This document shows positions 38,301 to 51,642 of a stretch of DNA of 64,000 nt, one piece after another (positions within the stretch are counted from its first letter, which is position 1; each line of letters starts with the position of its first letter). Below the pieces are notes generated by a model. The model did not search any database. It saw only the letters and a program-made list of their open reading frames with translations, and was not told where the DNA came from. The stretch lies in the NCBI RefSeq assembly GCF_947507565.1, contig NC_089187.1, positions 1,860,001 to 1,924,000 of the forward strand. Reading direction: 5' to 3'. The translations under genes were made by a program, and so were the position numbers. The DNA is from Oscarella lobularis. Taxonomy: Eukaryota > Porifera > Homoscleromorpha > Homosclerophorida > Oscarellidae.

Positions 38301-41300
38301 TGCAGGAGCTGACCGATGTCCAAACGGCGACTCAGGCTCACACTATAGTTCAAGACCTGCTTCTGTCCGGCGTGACGTACTACGTTACGGTACTCGCGCG
38401 CGACCTAAACGATGCTGAGGTGAAGTCCTTTTCTGATGGCGTGACCGTCGACATGACTCCGCCGACATTTCACTCGCTGCAGTTCGGTGCGAGTCGCTCG
38501 TTGCGATATATTTCGAATCGCGACAGCTTTTGGATTTCGTGGAATTGTTCCGACGAGGAGAGTTTTATTGCAAGATACGAACTGTCTATCGGAACGACGG
38601 CCTATTTGACGGACTTGCTGCCCAAACGGGAGGTCAACGCTTCGGCGACTCGACTCAAAGTTGAGATGGAATCGATGGCGTTTACCAAGGAAGAAGAAAC
38701 GGCGTTTCTAACAATGACAGCGCATAACAAAGCCGGATATTCTACAACGTACGTCTCTCACCGGGTGCTCTTCGATTTCGTGAAGCCGAATAAAGGATCC
38801 GTCCAAGTTGCTTGGACGGCAAATGGACAGCTAGAAGCGCGTTGGGAAGACTTTTGGGATGAGGGAGGCTTAAGCCACTATGAATGGTCAATTGGAACGG
38901 TGCCTGGAACTGATGACGTTCTTCGAGCGACCTCCGTTGGACTAGCGAACTCTACAATGAGTCGAAATAGCGTCATATTCGTTCAGGGAACGCTCTACTA
39001 CGTTTCGGTCACGGCGTACGACAAAGCCGGCAACGGTGCAACGGGACAAGCGGCTCCTCTGATGCGTGACGTCACTCCTCCTCAGGGACGATCCGTCGCG
39101 GAAGGTCTTCGGTACTACACGGACACTGGAAGCATTCACGTCACGTGGGACCCTTTCATCGATAACGAGACGAATATTGTCGAATATTACTTGTGTGTTG
39201 GATCGAACGTATCTCTATGCGATGTACTGCCTTCAACCTATGTCGGACTCGCGCTGCAGTACGACGTCGATTCGAGCCTTTTCACACCGGGAGAAAAACG
39301 ATATGTCGCTGTTACGGCGGTCAATAGCGTCGGTTTGCTCGGGCACGCCTCCTCCGATGAAATTGTCGTTGATCGCTCGGCTCCCGTCGCTGGACAGATC
39401 GAGGTGGCGGGGGGAAAATTTGTCAGTTCTCTGGAGCCTTTGGTTGTTCGCTGGAGTCGATTTTACGACAACGAGAGCCACATCGACTACTACGAGTGGT
39501 CTCTGTGCCTGGAGGACATCGGCGAGTGCGCTGTGCCTTTGGAGAACGTGCACAATCTTACGGAAGTCTCCAAGGACGGTATCGACGGTCTTTTAGATGG
39601 CCGATGCTACGTTGCTCGCGTTGTAGCGCACAACAAAGCTGATCTATCAACTCAAAGCGAGTCCGAATGCGTCGTTTTCGACTCGACGCCACCCGAATCG
39701 AAGGGAAAACTCCTTTTCGTCGCAGACGACAACGACGAAGAGCCGAGTCCGAAAACAAACGTCAGTTTCAAATGGGAGCCTATTCTAGATCGCGAGAGCT
39801 TTGTGACTTCGCTGCGTCTCTGCGTTCTGCGAACGCAAGTCGAAGCGTGCGACGCGACGATTCCTATTACGCCGACGACGTCGTCCGAAATTTCCTTACG
39901 ACTTCGACTCGATCGGAACGAAAGTTACTACGCCACTCTAACTGCGACAAACGGCGTCGGACTCGCGTCGATTCTCACTTCCAGCACTCTGAAATTTGTT
40001 TCGACGGCACGCCGTGGCCGCGGCACTGTCGTTGATGGATCCGAACGGCTTGCACTGTCCTACCAGGCATCGACGACTTCCGTGTCGTCGAACTGGTTTG
40101 GTTTTAGCGGCGACGTCGTCGAGTATCGCTGGGGCGTTGGCACGACGCCGTACGACGCCGACGTTCTGCCGTTCGCCGACGTTGGACGTCAAACGAGCGC
40201 TTTCGCAGCGGGACTTGATCTCGCTCCCGGAAAAGTCTTCTATAATTTGGTAAAAGCCGTTGATCGATTTGGAAGGACGTTTTTCGTTGCGTCGAGCGGC
40301 TTCACGGTTGACAACACGGCGCCTGTGATCAATTATGTTCGCCTTGGGAGACGAGGCGACGTGTACGGGCCCTACGAAGCGTGGACGGGTTCGGTCGCCT
40401 TTTTCTGGAGCGTTGATGGCGACGAAGAATCGGGCATCGAGTCGACGACGTGGTCGTTTTGCGCTAATTCGACCCTCTATTCATGCGCAGCAACTAACAT
40501 AGTGGTTGGTAACGCGACGTCTGTCACGACGACTATTGCCGTTGCCATGGGCGCGTGCTACTACGCAGAAATTCGCGTGCAGAACGGCGCCGGTCTAGCG
40601 TCAACGGCTCGATCGCAGTGCACGGTGTTTGACAATTCGCCGCCGATGGGCGGCGTTGTTATCGATGGCGACGGCACTCAAGACAGGCAATATCAGTCGT
40701 CGAAATCGCGAATGTCGTTTCATTGGTCCGACTTTTACGATACCGAATCGTCAGTGAAGTACTACGTTTACTGTATTGGAAGCAGCGCTTTCAGTCACGA
40801 CGTCCGCGCGTGTCACGATGTGTCGAACGCAACGTTAACGATGACGGTTGGAGGGCTCAATCTCGAACACGGTCGCATCTATTTCGCAACGGTTTACGCC
40901 GTAAACAGAGCTAATTTAAACCAGTCGGTGTGCTCGAACGGCGTCGTTGTCGACGACACGCCTCCTGTCGCCGGTGCCGTTTTCGATGGAGCGAAACGGC
41001 CAGATATCGACTATTCAAACAGCAGTTCAACCGTTTCGGCGAGTTGGGATCAATTCGACGATGATATTAGCTCGATTAGAAATTGTTCGTGGTGGGCAGG
41101 AAGTAGCAAATACGATTCGGACATCGTTCCTCGAACCGATATAGAACTCGCTACCCAAGCGTCGTCCACTGGACACTCCATTCCGTCCGGTTGGCGCGTC
41201 TTTGTTAGCGTTGCCTGTGCAAATAGCGCCGGTATGACGACCACAGCGCACTCCAATGGGTATCTCGTGGACACGACGCCGCCGACGGCGGGCTCTGCTC

Positions 41301-44300
41301 GCTTCACTTTGTTTGACCATCCGGCTCCGGATTATCTTTCGGACGTCGCCACTTTGGTGCTCTCTTGGGTAGGGTTCTACGAGAACGAAACTAGTCTTTC
41401 TCACTACCGTTTCGCTCTTGTGGTTACCGGAAAGTCAGGAAAAAGTGCAGGCGACTTCATCAACGCTGGGCTCTTGAGTAAAGTTTCGTTGGAAGGAGCG
41501 GGTCTTGTTGACGGGTTTCCTTATAAAGCCAAAGTTCGCGCCTACAATTTAGTTGGACTTTATTCGCAAGCGGCGACGAAAACTCACATCGTTGTCGATC
41601 GATCGAAGCCGGAAACGGGTCGCGTGGCCGACGGCACAAGCGTGCAAGGCGACGTAGATTTTCAATCGAACTCGACCCTTTTGTCCGCTCATTGGACAGG
41701 CTTTTCTGATCCCCAAAGCGGAATTCAAGTATATTGGGCGTGCTACGGATACGTTAACTCGAACCAAACGTTGGATTGTCAAAGCATCGAGTCGAACTTA
41801 TATGTCGACTTTTACGGGGCTCATCTACTCCACGGATCTAAGTATACCGTTACCGTGTACGCCGTCAATCGCGTTAATTTGACGAGCGTCTCTTCGCGTT
41901 CAGACGGAGTACTCGTCGATGTGACGCCGCCCTCGCCGGGTGAAGTTTACGACGGCACCGATTTTGCGGACGTCGATTATCAGACGAGTCCCACCGTCTT
42001 CTCCGTCAGCTGGACGAATTTCGTTGACGACGAAAGCGGCGTCGAATATTACACGTGGAAAGCGAACGTCAACATGTCGTCGTACGAGATGACGTATATT
42101 AGCGAGCGAAACGTCGGCCTATCGATGCACGCCATTGCTTCGGGTCAAGTACTTTCGCAGGGAACGCACGTCGTGTCGAGCGTCAAGGCAATCAATAGAG
42201 CCGGCCTCGTAACCGAAGTGCAGTCCGACGGCGTCACGGTTGACATGACGAGACCGCTCGGCGGAATCGTTTACGACGGACGTCCGGACGACAAAAATGA
42301 CAAAGACTACCTCGCCACGCAAAGTCTCGTATCCGCACACTGGGCCGACTTTTTCGATCCCGAAAGCGGAATAGCCGGATACAACTACACTATTTACGAG
42401 CACACGTTCAACGAGGTGACGAGTTCGTGGTCGCTTGGCGTTGCCGTTGCGAAGATGGTGAATTTAACTAAATTTCAGAACTTCACAATGGCCGTAGACG
42501 GCGGGATGAAGCCGGGCTATCGATACACGGTCGCCGTCACGGCGCACAACGGCGCCGGACTCACCGTCACTGTGACTTCGGACGGGTTCCGACACGTTCC
42601 GAACAATCTATGTTTTGCCGTGGATTCCCGTCGAGCTTCTCGCTTCCATTATCATCTTTCGGGCGCTATCGAGCTCGACGAACCAGCGCGCGTTCTCTGT
42701 CCGTCCAACTATTCCTTAAGTGATTCGAATATTCTGACGCCTTCGACTGACTTTGCGTTCACTGTTTGGCGAGAGAATTCGTCGCTGAGCAATGGGACGG
42801 AAAACAATGGCACGAATATGGTGGAAATGCTAAATTCGACAGAAATTGGCACTTTCGTTTCGCCTCTTTCTCCTTGCTGTCGGCAAATCGGCTCGCTGCC
42901 CGTTTCCTACGTTTCACCTCACCTATCATACAAGCTTCTTAATTTTGACGCTCAATCGACGTCGTCGAAATTGATTTCCTTTAGGCGAATGGCGATCGCC
43001 GACGCCCGTTCCGTTGCGTTCATGAAAATATCGGACACGTCGCAAAAAGAGACTTTTTTGTCTAATTCCTCTTCGACTGACGCGCCTCGTATGTACGTCT
43101 CGGGCGCCGAAACGGTTGCAATAGTTTACGACGATCGTTTTCTGCTCGTCGACGCATCTCGAGAAGTCGACGTGAACGTTAAAGGCTACGTTATTGTCGA
43201 GAGTGTCTGTCAATCGGTGTCGTCGAGCGCCGGTACCTTTTGCAGTGTCGTGACCTTGGCGAATGATTGGACGAACGTCGCTGTTAGCGTTCACTGCGGT
43301 GACAGCGACTTTGTGGTATTTGGTGTTGTAAGCCCTTCCGGTAACGGCTTGGAGTTGACGTGGAGTTTTGTGCAGATGCTCGTTTCCAAGCTCAGCACGT
43401 GCGACTTCGAAATGTCTTCAGACGAGTTTGGCAACGTCCTCTTGAGAGATACTGCAACTTTATCTGTGTTCAATTGCCATGTGAACGACCAGTGTTCTAG
43501 TATCGGCGAACATCAGCTGGGAGATATTCTATCGGCGAAATTGCTTCCCAAGACTAGCGAGATTGTTGCCTTGCACGGAAGTCAAAGCATTGCGTTTTAC
43601 TCTTTAGACTTCGATCTCATCTGCGAAACCGTTCAGCTGGAAAGTCCTCTTCTCAACTTCATGGAAGTAGACCAATATTCGTTTTCAAATGACACGCAGG
43701 TGCTCACCATCGGAACCAATCACCTTTATGTCACTCTGTTTCAGACGTCATTTGCGAACGTAGGTGGTTGCCAGCAAATAGGCGGCGTCGAACTGACTTC
43801 CGACTATCTTCCCCACGCGGTTAGCATCAAGGACGAAATGATCGCCTTTGGCTCGCCGGACACTGACGATAATCATCTGCGCATGCATCTCTCCGCCTAT
43901 TGCAACCCAGGCAGCGAACGAAGTCGCAAGAGCGTCGACTCCTTCGTGCTCGAATGCTATCCGTGCGTCAACAAGCGCAGCTCGGGCGGCGGTCACGACG
44001 ACTGCACGCGCTGCTTTGAAACGCAGTGTTTCGATCTCAATCAGACAACAATCGACGTCACTTCGCCGAGTCTTGATCTTGAAAACGGCGCCAAGTACAC
44101 GATCAAAGTGGACGCTACAAACGAAGGCGACAAAGAGGCGACCGTTTCGTCGCAACGAATTGTCGTCGATTTTACACCGCCCGTCGTCGGTCTCGTTCAC
44201 AACGGCGATAATCAGTCGGACATCCTGTACGCCGGTTCGACCGATTATGTCCTCTTCGTGAGCTGGAGCAGTTTCTACGACACAGAATCTGACATAATGG

Positions 44301-47300
44301 CGTATCTGTGGTGCGTCGGGTCGTCGCCGTACGAGTGCGACATGTCGCCCATGGAAGAAGTCGCCGCCAACGTCACTCAAGTCGTCTGCGAAGCGTGCAT
44401 TGGAAAGTTCGTCGACAGAGTTACCTATTTCTCGACGGTCGTCGCCGTCAATTGGGCTCTTCGAAATTCGTCCAACTCGTCCCTCGGCCTTCTGATCGAC
44501 TTGACGCCGCCCGTGATCAGCTTTGTGCGCGAAGGCGATAGCGGATCGGTTGACTTGGACTTTCAAATGGCGACGACGTATCTCAAGGCAAACTGGGCCG
44601 CCGACGATTTCGAGAGCGGTATATACGAATATGACGTCGTAATCGTCCCGGGAGACTATCGCGCCGCTGCCGGTAATCAGACCGAGTGGATATTCAATAA
44701 CGTGACGCTGAAATTTGGCGCAAGGTACCGCGTTGTACTTAACGTCACAAACGGCGCTCAGCTTACTTCAGTAGCGTCAAGCGACGGCGTCGTTATTAGC
44801 GACAAAAATGCGGCCGTCATAGACGATCATTTGCCGGTATCTTTGTACACAAACGACATCAACATTGATGTACAGCAGCCCCCGTTTCCGCCTCCTGACA
44901 ACACGGAGCCGCAGGACAAAGCGGGTCTCAATCGGACGACGGGTGTTCTTCAAATTTCAGCGTACTCGTTTTCCGACGGAACGGACGTGGAAGTGTATGA
45001 ATTGACATTTCGCGGTTCTCCTCTTCCGCCTGGCGTTATTAACCCGTACAAGAAGCCTCCCCCAGTGCGCGGAGTAAGATACCACTAATTATACATACGA
45101 AAGTCTAAATAGAAGTTAACGTCATTTATTTTAGCTAACCTACGCCAACTTCTCTGCGTATCTGTCGGTGTCGTCGACGTGGAACGAGAGCAGCTCATCT
45201 CCGGTATTTCGCGTTAGCGTTAATGCCTCCGTTTTTGAAAAGAAAAACGAAAGCTCTGTTTTGCTTTGGGTCTTTTTCTGGAAGAATCAAAACTGGGTGT
45301 TTTTGGACCAAACAGTTGAAACTACAAACAACGAAACAACACTCTCAGTAGAAACAAAAGGCCTAGTGAAAGACGGCGTTCAAGCGGTACTTTACTACAA
45401 TTTCAGCGGCAATCATACGTTCGCTGTGAGCAACGCGAACGCGTACGGCGAAATCGGTCAAAACAGTCTGACGATTCCCGTGCTACGAACGCGCGGAAGA
45501 GCGAGTGGAATGCCTTTGCATTGGGAATTGATCCCCATCCAAGGCTTCCTCTCGTCCCTTCCTCGGAGGGGCGTTATTTTCTTTGACAAGATGGAAAGTG
45601 TTCGTGTCGTCCGTCTCGGCATTAGATCGGCGAAAGGTGCCACTTTTGCCAGTGCTATGTTTCGAATTTTCGGCGACCAAAGTCACCCAAGCGTTACAAC
45701 GGGACAAGATGTGACGTCTATAACGCTTTTCGCTTCAAACCGATTCCCGTACGGCGTCGTCCAATTCTTGCAGCAACCTAGTCAACCAATTATTCTACCG
45801 GAGAAGACCAAGACTGTCTTTCTCTCGGTCGGTCGCTTCCGCTCCCACGCCAGATACAAAAACCTACCAGTGACGTTTAGAACGAGAATCGAAGACCAAC
45901 ATGGCAACGCCGTAAGCGGTCAGATAAAAACGTCTCGAGACGTGTGGCAAATCTTCGGAAAGGAGCCAACCCTGGTTGATTTTACCGTGGTCGATGACGA
46001 CGTTCCAGAGCTTAATACGACGTACAATATTCTCATTTACTCTGCGTCGCCCCACGCCGTTCCCGGAGTAAACTCGAAATTCCAAGTGTTAGTTGAAGAG
46101 AACGACTCTCCGTACGGCGTTATTGATTTCGGATCAAATGGAACTGTTTCCTTTGAGGAAGACGAGGATACTATCAATATACCCGTACGACGTTCGCGGG
46201 GGCTTCACGGTTGCGTTACGGCGTTTTGGACGATTAGACAAAGAATCCCAGTCTACAGATCGTCTGTTCTGCCAGGAAATAGCAACCTCAAACTGCCTGA
46301 TAGCTTTTCCATTCGTTTTAGTGAAAACGAGACGACGTCAAACATCAAAATTCAAATTGTTGCTGATTCTTCTTCTCAGCTTGAGAAAGTTTACGAAGTC
46401 GTTTTAACGGAAGCGAGAAACAAATCTCGACTCGGAAATCATACTTCGTATGAAATCCGAATCATTCCTAAGAATCATCACGCTCCCGCTTTCCCTGCGG
46501 CGAGAGCTCTGGCTGTGATTGACTACGCCGGCGTCATTAAGGATTTTGACTCAGTTTTTCAGGCGTCTGCTCACGATCCAGATCTCGGATTGAACGGTCT
46601 CGTGCGCTACAAAATAACGGGCGGGAGTTGCGCTTTTTTGCGCATCGACGCAAATAATGGGACAATTTTCTTCTTCGGTGCGTTGTACGACCGCCTAAAG
46701 GACTCCTCGTTGTCTTGCCATGTTGATGTTTCGGCGGAAGACTCGGGTGACCGAAAGCTCCAGGGCGCAATGCGCATTGACGTGAAAGTGAAGTACGATT
46801 TCACTTGCCCGCCTGGAACTTACTCCAGCTCGGGTCATCTTCCGTGTAAGCCATGCGAAGAAAACACCTATCAATCTTCGTTTGGCTCGAAAACGTGCGT
46901 TCAATGTCCTCCTGGGACATTCGTCGTCAAAAAGGGTACCTTTTCAGCCAATAATTGTAAAAGTGAGATTTTTTAAATTCCTTTTGATTAAGAAATTTTA
47001 GTTCCTCTTGTCTTTTTACAGAACCTTGCCGTCCAGGACACTTTTCAGAAAGCGATGGATTAGAAGAATGCACTCCTTGTTCGAGAGGAACATTTCAGAG
47101 TCAGCCAGGAATGATTTCCTGCGATAGATGTCCTTCCAAAACGACCACGAAACAACCGGGTTCCATTGACGGCCGCTACTGCCTTGGTTTGTTAATTATT
47201 TGATATTCACAACACGTCGATCTATTGAATTATTTTTAATTTTTAGGTGACAAGGACGGCGATGGAATTCCTGATTTAAACGACAACTGTTTGCTCGATC

Positions 47301-50300
47301 CCAACCCCGATCAGAACGATTTTGATTCCGACGGTCGCGGCGACGCGTGCGACTGCATTCCACCGAGACGGCCAAACAATCCTTGCTCTCTCGACGAATC
47401 GGCGCTGTGTCGGCAGCAAAATAAAACTTTCGATTGCTGGTGTTCATTTGGTCGGGGCGGAAGACGTTGCGAAAAGGAAGCGGACGAATGCGATGGCCAT
47501 CTCTGTGTCGATGGATCGACATGCGTTGATTTATTAGGGATGTACAAGTGCTCGTGCCCGTCCGGTGCGTGGGGATTTCACTGCGGATACGAGGAGCCTC
47601 TTCGGTTTAGTGTGGCGGAAAATGCCTCGCTCGGATATCGCGTGGCTCGTATCACGTCCGAAAAAGACGACTGGGATCAGTTCACCACTCAGGCGTTTCG
47701 TCACGCGATTATCTCGGGAAACGACGCAGGCTGGTTTCGCGTGGACAAAGACGCGGGTGATCTTTTAGTATCAGGCGATATAGACAGGGAGTCGAGCTCT
47801 TCTGTCACTCTCACGATCGCCATCAGTGAGCATCGGCGACAGAGAAGTCGATTTGCGAGTCGTTCTACAAGCGTTAGCGTTCTCGTGGACATTCTGGATG
47901 TAAACGACAATGCGCCGCAGTTTCTTGACGGTGGATGGTACAGTGAAGGCGCTCTTGCAGAGGGAGCGATAAAAGGTACCATTATTGGAAGAATTCGAGC
48001 GACCGATCCAGATGACGGACCGAATGGGGAAATAAGATATTTCAATAAGGAGCTGGACGAAAACAACTCGCATTTTTTCGTTGATGAAATATCTGGCGTT
48101 GTTGCTTTGAAAACGTCGTGGTGGTGGCGGCAGAGTGAGAGGCGGTATGTTCTTCTTTCTTTCGTAGCGATGGATCGAGGAAATCCGCCCCGAGAAACGT
48201 CTCTTACAGTTCACATTTGCCGTTTCGGCTTTGCAGGAAAGACATGTGAAAAAGGTACGAGTCTATACTTGAAAAGGATTTACGTAGGTCTAATGTTTTC
48301 AAACAGAATTGCTGTGCCATGCCGGCCAGTGCAGTTCGTGTGGAAACGGAGTTCGCGAACCTGGCGAATCTTGCGACGACGGCAACAATGATGATTTGGA
48401 CGGATGCGGAGCTCAATGCGTCTTGGAGGAATTTTTTGACTGCGACAATAGCATCGGCGAGACGACGAAGTGTCGTCACTACGCAGTGAATATGAATGGC
48501 AAAGAGAAATCGATGCTCGATCACTCCGTTTGGTATTCGAGAGGATCAGATTACGTTTTTATAGCTGAACCGAAAGTGATTGATCAAGGCCATATTGGAA
48601 GCAAGGTTTGGGGGAAATTTCCGTCTGAATTCGTAATGTATATTCACGTTTTGCAGGATTGGAAGTATATTGAATTCACGATGCCTGGTTCGAGTGAAAC
48701 TGAAGAGGTTAGTTAGAATTTTAGTTCCTAGTGTATCTTACAGGCAATTCCACCGGCAATACAGGTTCTGCTTGCTTGGGGAGTAGCCGTTGAGGTGCTC
48801 AAACGATTCACGGTACATGAAGCCAATGCTATACTTTCGAGCGTAACCATTCACGCAAACACATCCAAGTAAGGCTGTTTTCTTCTGAAAAGGAATTGGA
48901 AGTGGCTTTATTATTTGTTAGCACGAGGCTACTTATAGAGCGAAAGTTGCCTGTTAGCCTGAAAGACGTTGTTCTGCTAGTTGCTTATAAACATCACGGG
49001 ATGCCAGATTATTTGCCAAGGTATGAGAGTTATATACATTTAATTAAACAAAAGTCTGACGAAATTGTTGGTGAATCCTAGAGTCATTCATATGGTGGTC
49101 ACAGACAGAAATGGGGCAAAGTCGCCTACAGTGAGTATTCAGGTTGCGTTCGTTGGAGCAAATAGCCACGCACCAATACTGAGAGTGTCTCGTAAGTGGG
49201 AGACTGTACCAGTATCTAATGCTTACTTATCTTATCACGTGCTAAACAGAGCAAGTGGCGCATTTCACGGAAAATGCCGCCGAAGCGGTGAATATAACTA
49301 ATGGATTTCTTTCTCTGACTGATCCAGATCACGTCTTGTACGAGTTGTGTAAACAGGGCGCTCGAAACTTTAAGTGACGTTCAATTTTAGCTATCCTATT
49401 CAATGGGCAAGAATAATTCTGTCGTGCCTCCAGTGCGGCGAAGAACGCCTTTTTATTAACAAGTCTCATAATGGAGTCAATTTATCTGTAAGCATTTTAA
49501 TTGTTAAAGTTACGTCGGAGTTTACTGACGAATTCTCAATCCAAGTATTTCAATTTCAACGGCACTTACTTCCTAAAAGGCAACGCTTCGACGGAAGCTT
49601 ACACAGACCTTCTCAATAACGTTTCCTATTTAAACTGGTACATCATTTTTTTTCTGTACACTTAGTTGCTCCTAGAAACGATTTCTTTTCAGGGCCAAGG
49701 AGCCAAGGAGGCCTCTTAATCGAAGCGTAACCTTTGTTGTGAGCGATGGAGTTCACACGTCTACTGTCCTGGCAAAGTATGTATTTGTGGCATTATAATT
49801 TTTGTTATAGAAGTCTTTTTGTGCATACAGAATCGTCATTACTAACTTGAACGACAACCCCTTCATTCTGATCAACGGTGGTGAGAAAGCAGGAAAAGTG
49901 TCCTTCAGGGAGGGCCAGGATTTTGTCAGTTTAACAAATCAAGTACAAATTTTTGATGAGGACGAAGGAGATTTCATTACTAGGTAAACTTGTTTTTTTC
50001 TTGCAACAAATCGAATAGAATTCAAAAATTTTTAGAGCTACTGTGGCCCTTGATTCAAAGGACTTTAACAGTTTCCTTTGGTACAATGTTACGATTTTTC
50101 CGTCTGGTCTCACGGCAAAATACAATGGTTCTCGGAGAACTTTGGTTGGTCTACAAGTGTATATGCTTCACGTACTCTTTTCAATCTTATATTTCAGACG
50201 ATTGAGGGAAAGAACACTCGAAACGTTTACAGTCGTGCTCTCGTCTCCGTCCAGTTTTATAATCAGCTGTCTTCACCTGCATTTGTCCCTTCTCACCAAC

Positions 50301-50988
50301 GGTACTTTTCGAATTCATTCCTAGTAACTGAGAACCAATCTTTATATAGGCTTGTTGCGATAACAGTAGAAGACCAAGAAGCGGTCAGCGACGTCGTTAA
50401 CATTGAAGTTAGCACTCTATTCAAATTTCAACAATTGTTATTATTATTATTTTAACAGGTAAACGTTATCGGAGTGAACGATCGTCCAATCGTGCGATTT
50501 GGTGGCGATCGCGAAAGCTACGCATCGAATTCCGTTCATCTAATACGCAGGCGAATCTACACGAGCACTCCCGACGGGACAGCTCTTTTCCCCAGCGATC
50601 TGATCGTTAACGACGTGGACAGTCCCAACTTAGCTGGGGCTTCTCTCCTTCTTTTTGGACACTTAGAAGATCAAGCTTCAGCCTATCTTAGAGTGGATCA
50701 AAGTCTTCTGCAGCGAACGAACGTTACACTCGTCACGTCTTCGGCTCCCTTCAAGAAAGTGTCGTTCACAGGAACCGCCCCAGTAGCAATTTACGAAAAG
50801 GCAATTGGTTTCGAAACATTGTTTAATTGCGTTTGTCTAATCTTTCTTTGCAGATTCTTCGATCAGTCCATTTTGTTTATCACTCGACCGAACATGGTGA
50901 TCATCAGCACGCGATAATAAAGGCGTCCGTCGTCGACGATCTGGGCTCCTTCAGCGACACCGTTTTCGTTCTCATGCAAATTCCCTGA
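26351..50988 (+). CDS. Giant LLTP-FN3-like-matrix fusion protein, 7,795 residues
   Basis: Twenty exons: 26351-26584, 26820-27057, 27144-45073 (17,930 nt), 45135-46962, 47022-47186, 47247-48254, 48307-48707, 48765-48868, 48922-49020, 49082-49191, 49250-49346, 49391-49487, 49546-49637, 49693-49776, 49831-49983, 50036-50144, 50198-50301, 50350-50407, 50459-50800 and 50854-50988. They sum to 7,796 codons in frame. Order: signal peptide; large lipid transfer (vitellogenin_N-like) domain with A-I-K-K-G-I-V-S near residue 158 and a helical superhelix to about 640; long amphipathic helical region to about 1670; beta-rich region; basic site R-R-R-R-K-K-R at 2090-2096; about 28 FN3-like repeats (about 2300-5307); a non-repeat block; two more repeats; Calx-beta-like and cadherin modules and an ephrin-receptor-like Cys motif (6135-6798); TSP3, EGF and two cadherins; a [16 protein letters not shown] motif (7135-7268); then CSPG/cadherin-like repeats. 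No membrane anchor is seen. The role is inferred as a secreted, possibly lipid-carrying matrix protein. Confidence 0.85.
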
Positions 50989-51642
50989 CTTCAATATTAT
51001 AACCGTTGGGCAAGTATGCGTACGTTGACAATCAGTCGATGAAACAAATGATTCCGTACTTTATCCATTTGGCATTTGTGTGAGCAGCGTTTCGATTAAT
51101 TAATAAAGATCATCATTAGTCAGCGTGCACGTGATTGCGATTCTAGGTCCGGGGACGTCACTGAATTCTTGCCTTTCCAGCAGCCGCAACGCTCGTATAA
51201 TCGCTCCGCAATGTAGCGAGCCTTGATCCTTATACGCTTGTGATCAGATATTCCGCCGGGAACCTCTATTTCAACAGTAAGAACTGAAATCACGAGGTAT
51301 GATTGGAATTTCGTGCCTCAATCGCGCTTTATGCACGATCTTCTCTTCGTTGAGGAGCGATCGGGCGGCGGGGCTTGCCTCGATCGATCGACGCGCTTAA
51401 CGGGGCCCCTTTTTCCCTATCTCGCGCCTCCGAATTACCGAATTACGTCCGCGTTTGTTCTTTCGTAATGCGGTCTTGCTCATTCCAGTTTCGAAGCAAT
51501 GACTTAGAGAAGAGTGATAGTATAAAGCAACACGACAATTCCAACCACGCATGCAATTAACAAAGAATCAGCAACAAAGTCGATTCGAATGACACCACGT
51601 GCACATGCATGCAACAAAAAAGAATCTTACCTCGGGCCATCA
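50989..51642. other. 3' flank of the giant gene and intergenic DNA
   Basis: The first 60-70 bp remain similar to the 3' flank of the minus-strand paralogue (shared 'cgtacgttgacaatca.tcga'). Beyond that I see no gene. Confidence 0.5.
51103..51108 (+). terminator. Probable polyadenylation signal of the giant gene
   Basis: AATAAA 115 nt after the TGA at 50986-50988, in the AT-rich 3' flank. Confidence 0.5.

Noticed and set aside
43748-44566. 272-residue minus-strand open frame, and similar long antisense frames at 27782, 29495, 34547 and 33154
   Set aside because: Shadows of the giant exon. Composition follows the antisense of its GTC/TCG-rich codons and no domain is visible.
49021-49081. An apparent 8-bp deletion frameshift in the plus-strand tail relative to the minus-strand copy
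   Set aside because: The whole stretch is a 61-nt intron (60 nt in the paralogue), GT at 49021 and AG at 49080-49081, and the flanking exon lengths are then identical.
49347-49390. A 4-base deletion in the plus copy and a TGA in the minus copy, suggesting two pseudogenes
   Set aside because: Read as a 44-nt intron (48 nt in the paralogue) starting at GTGTAA/GTCTAA, both frames close in phase 2.
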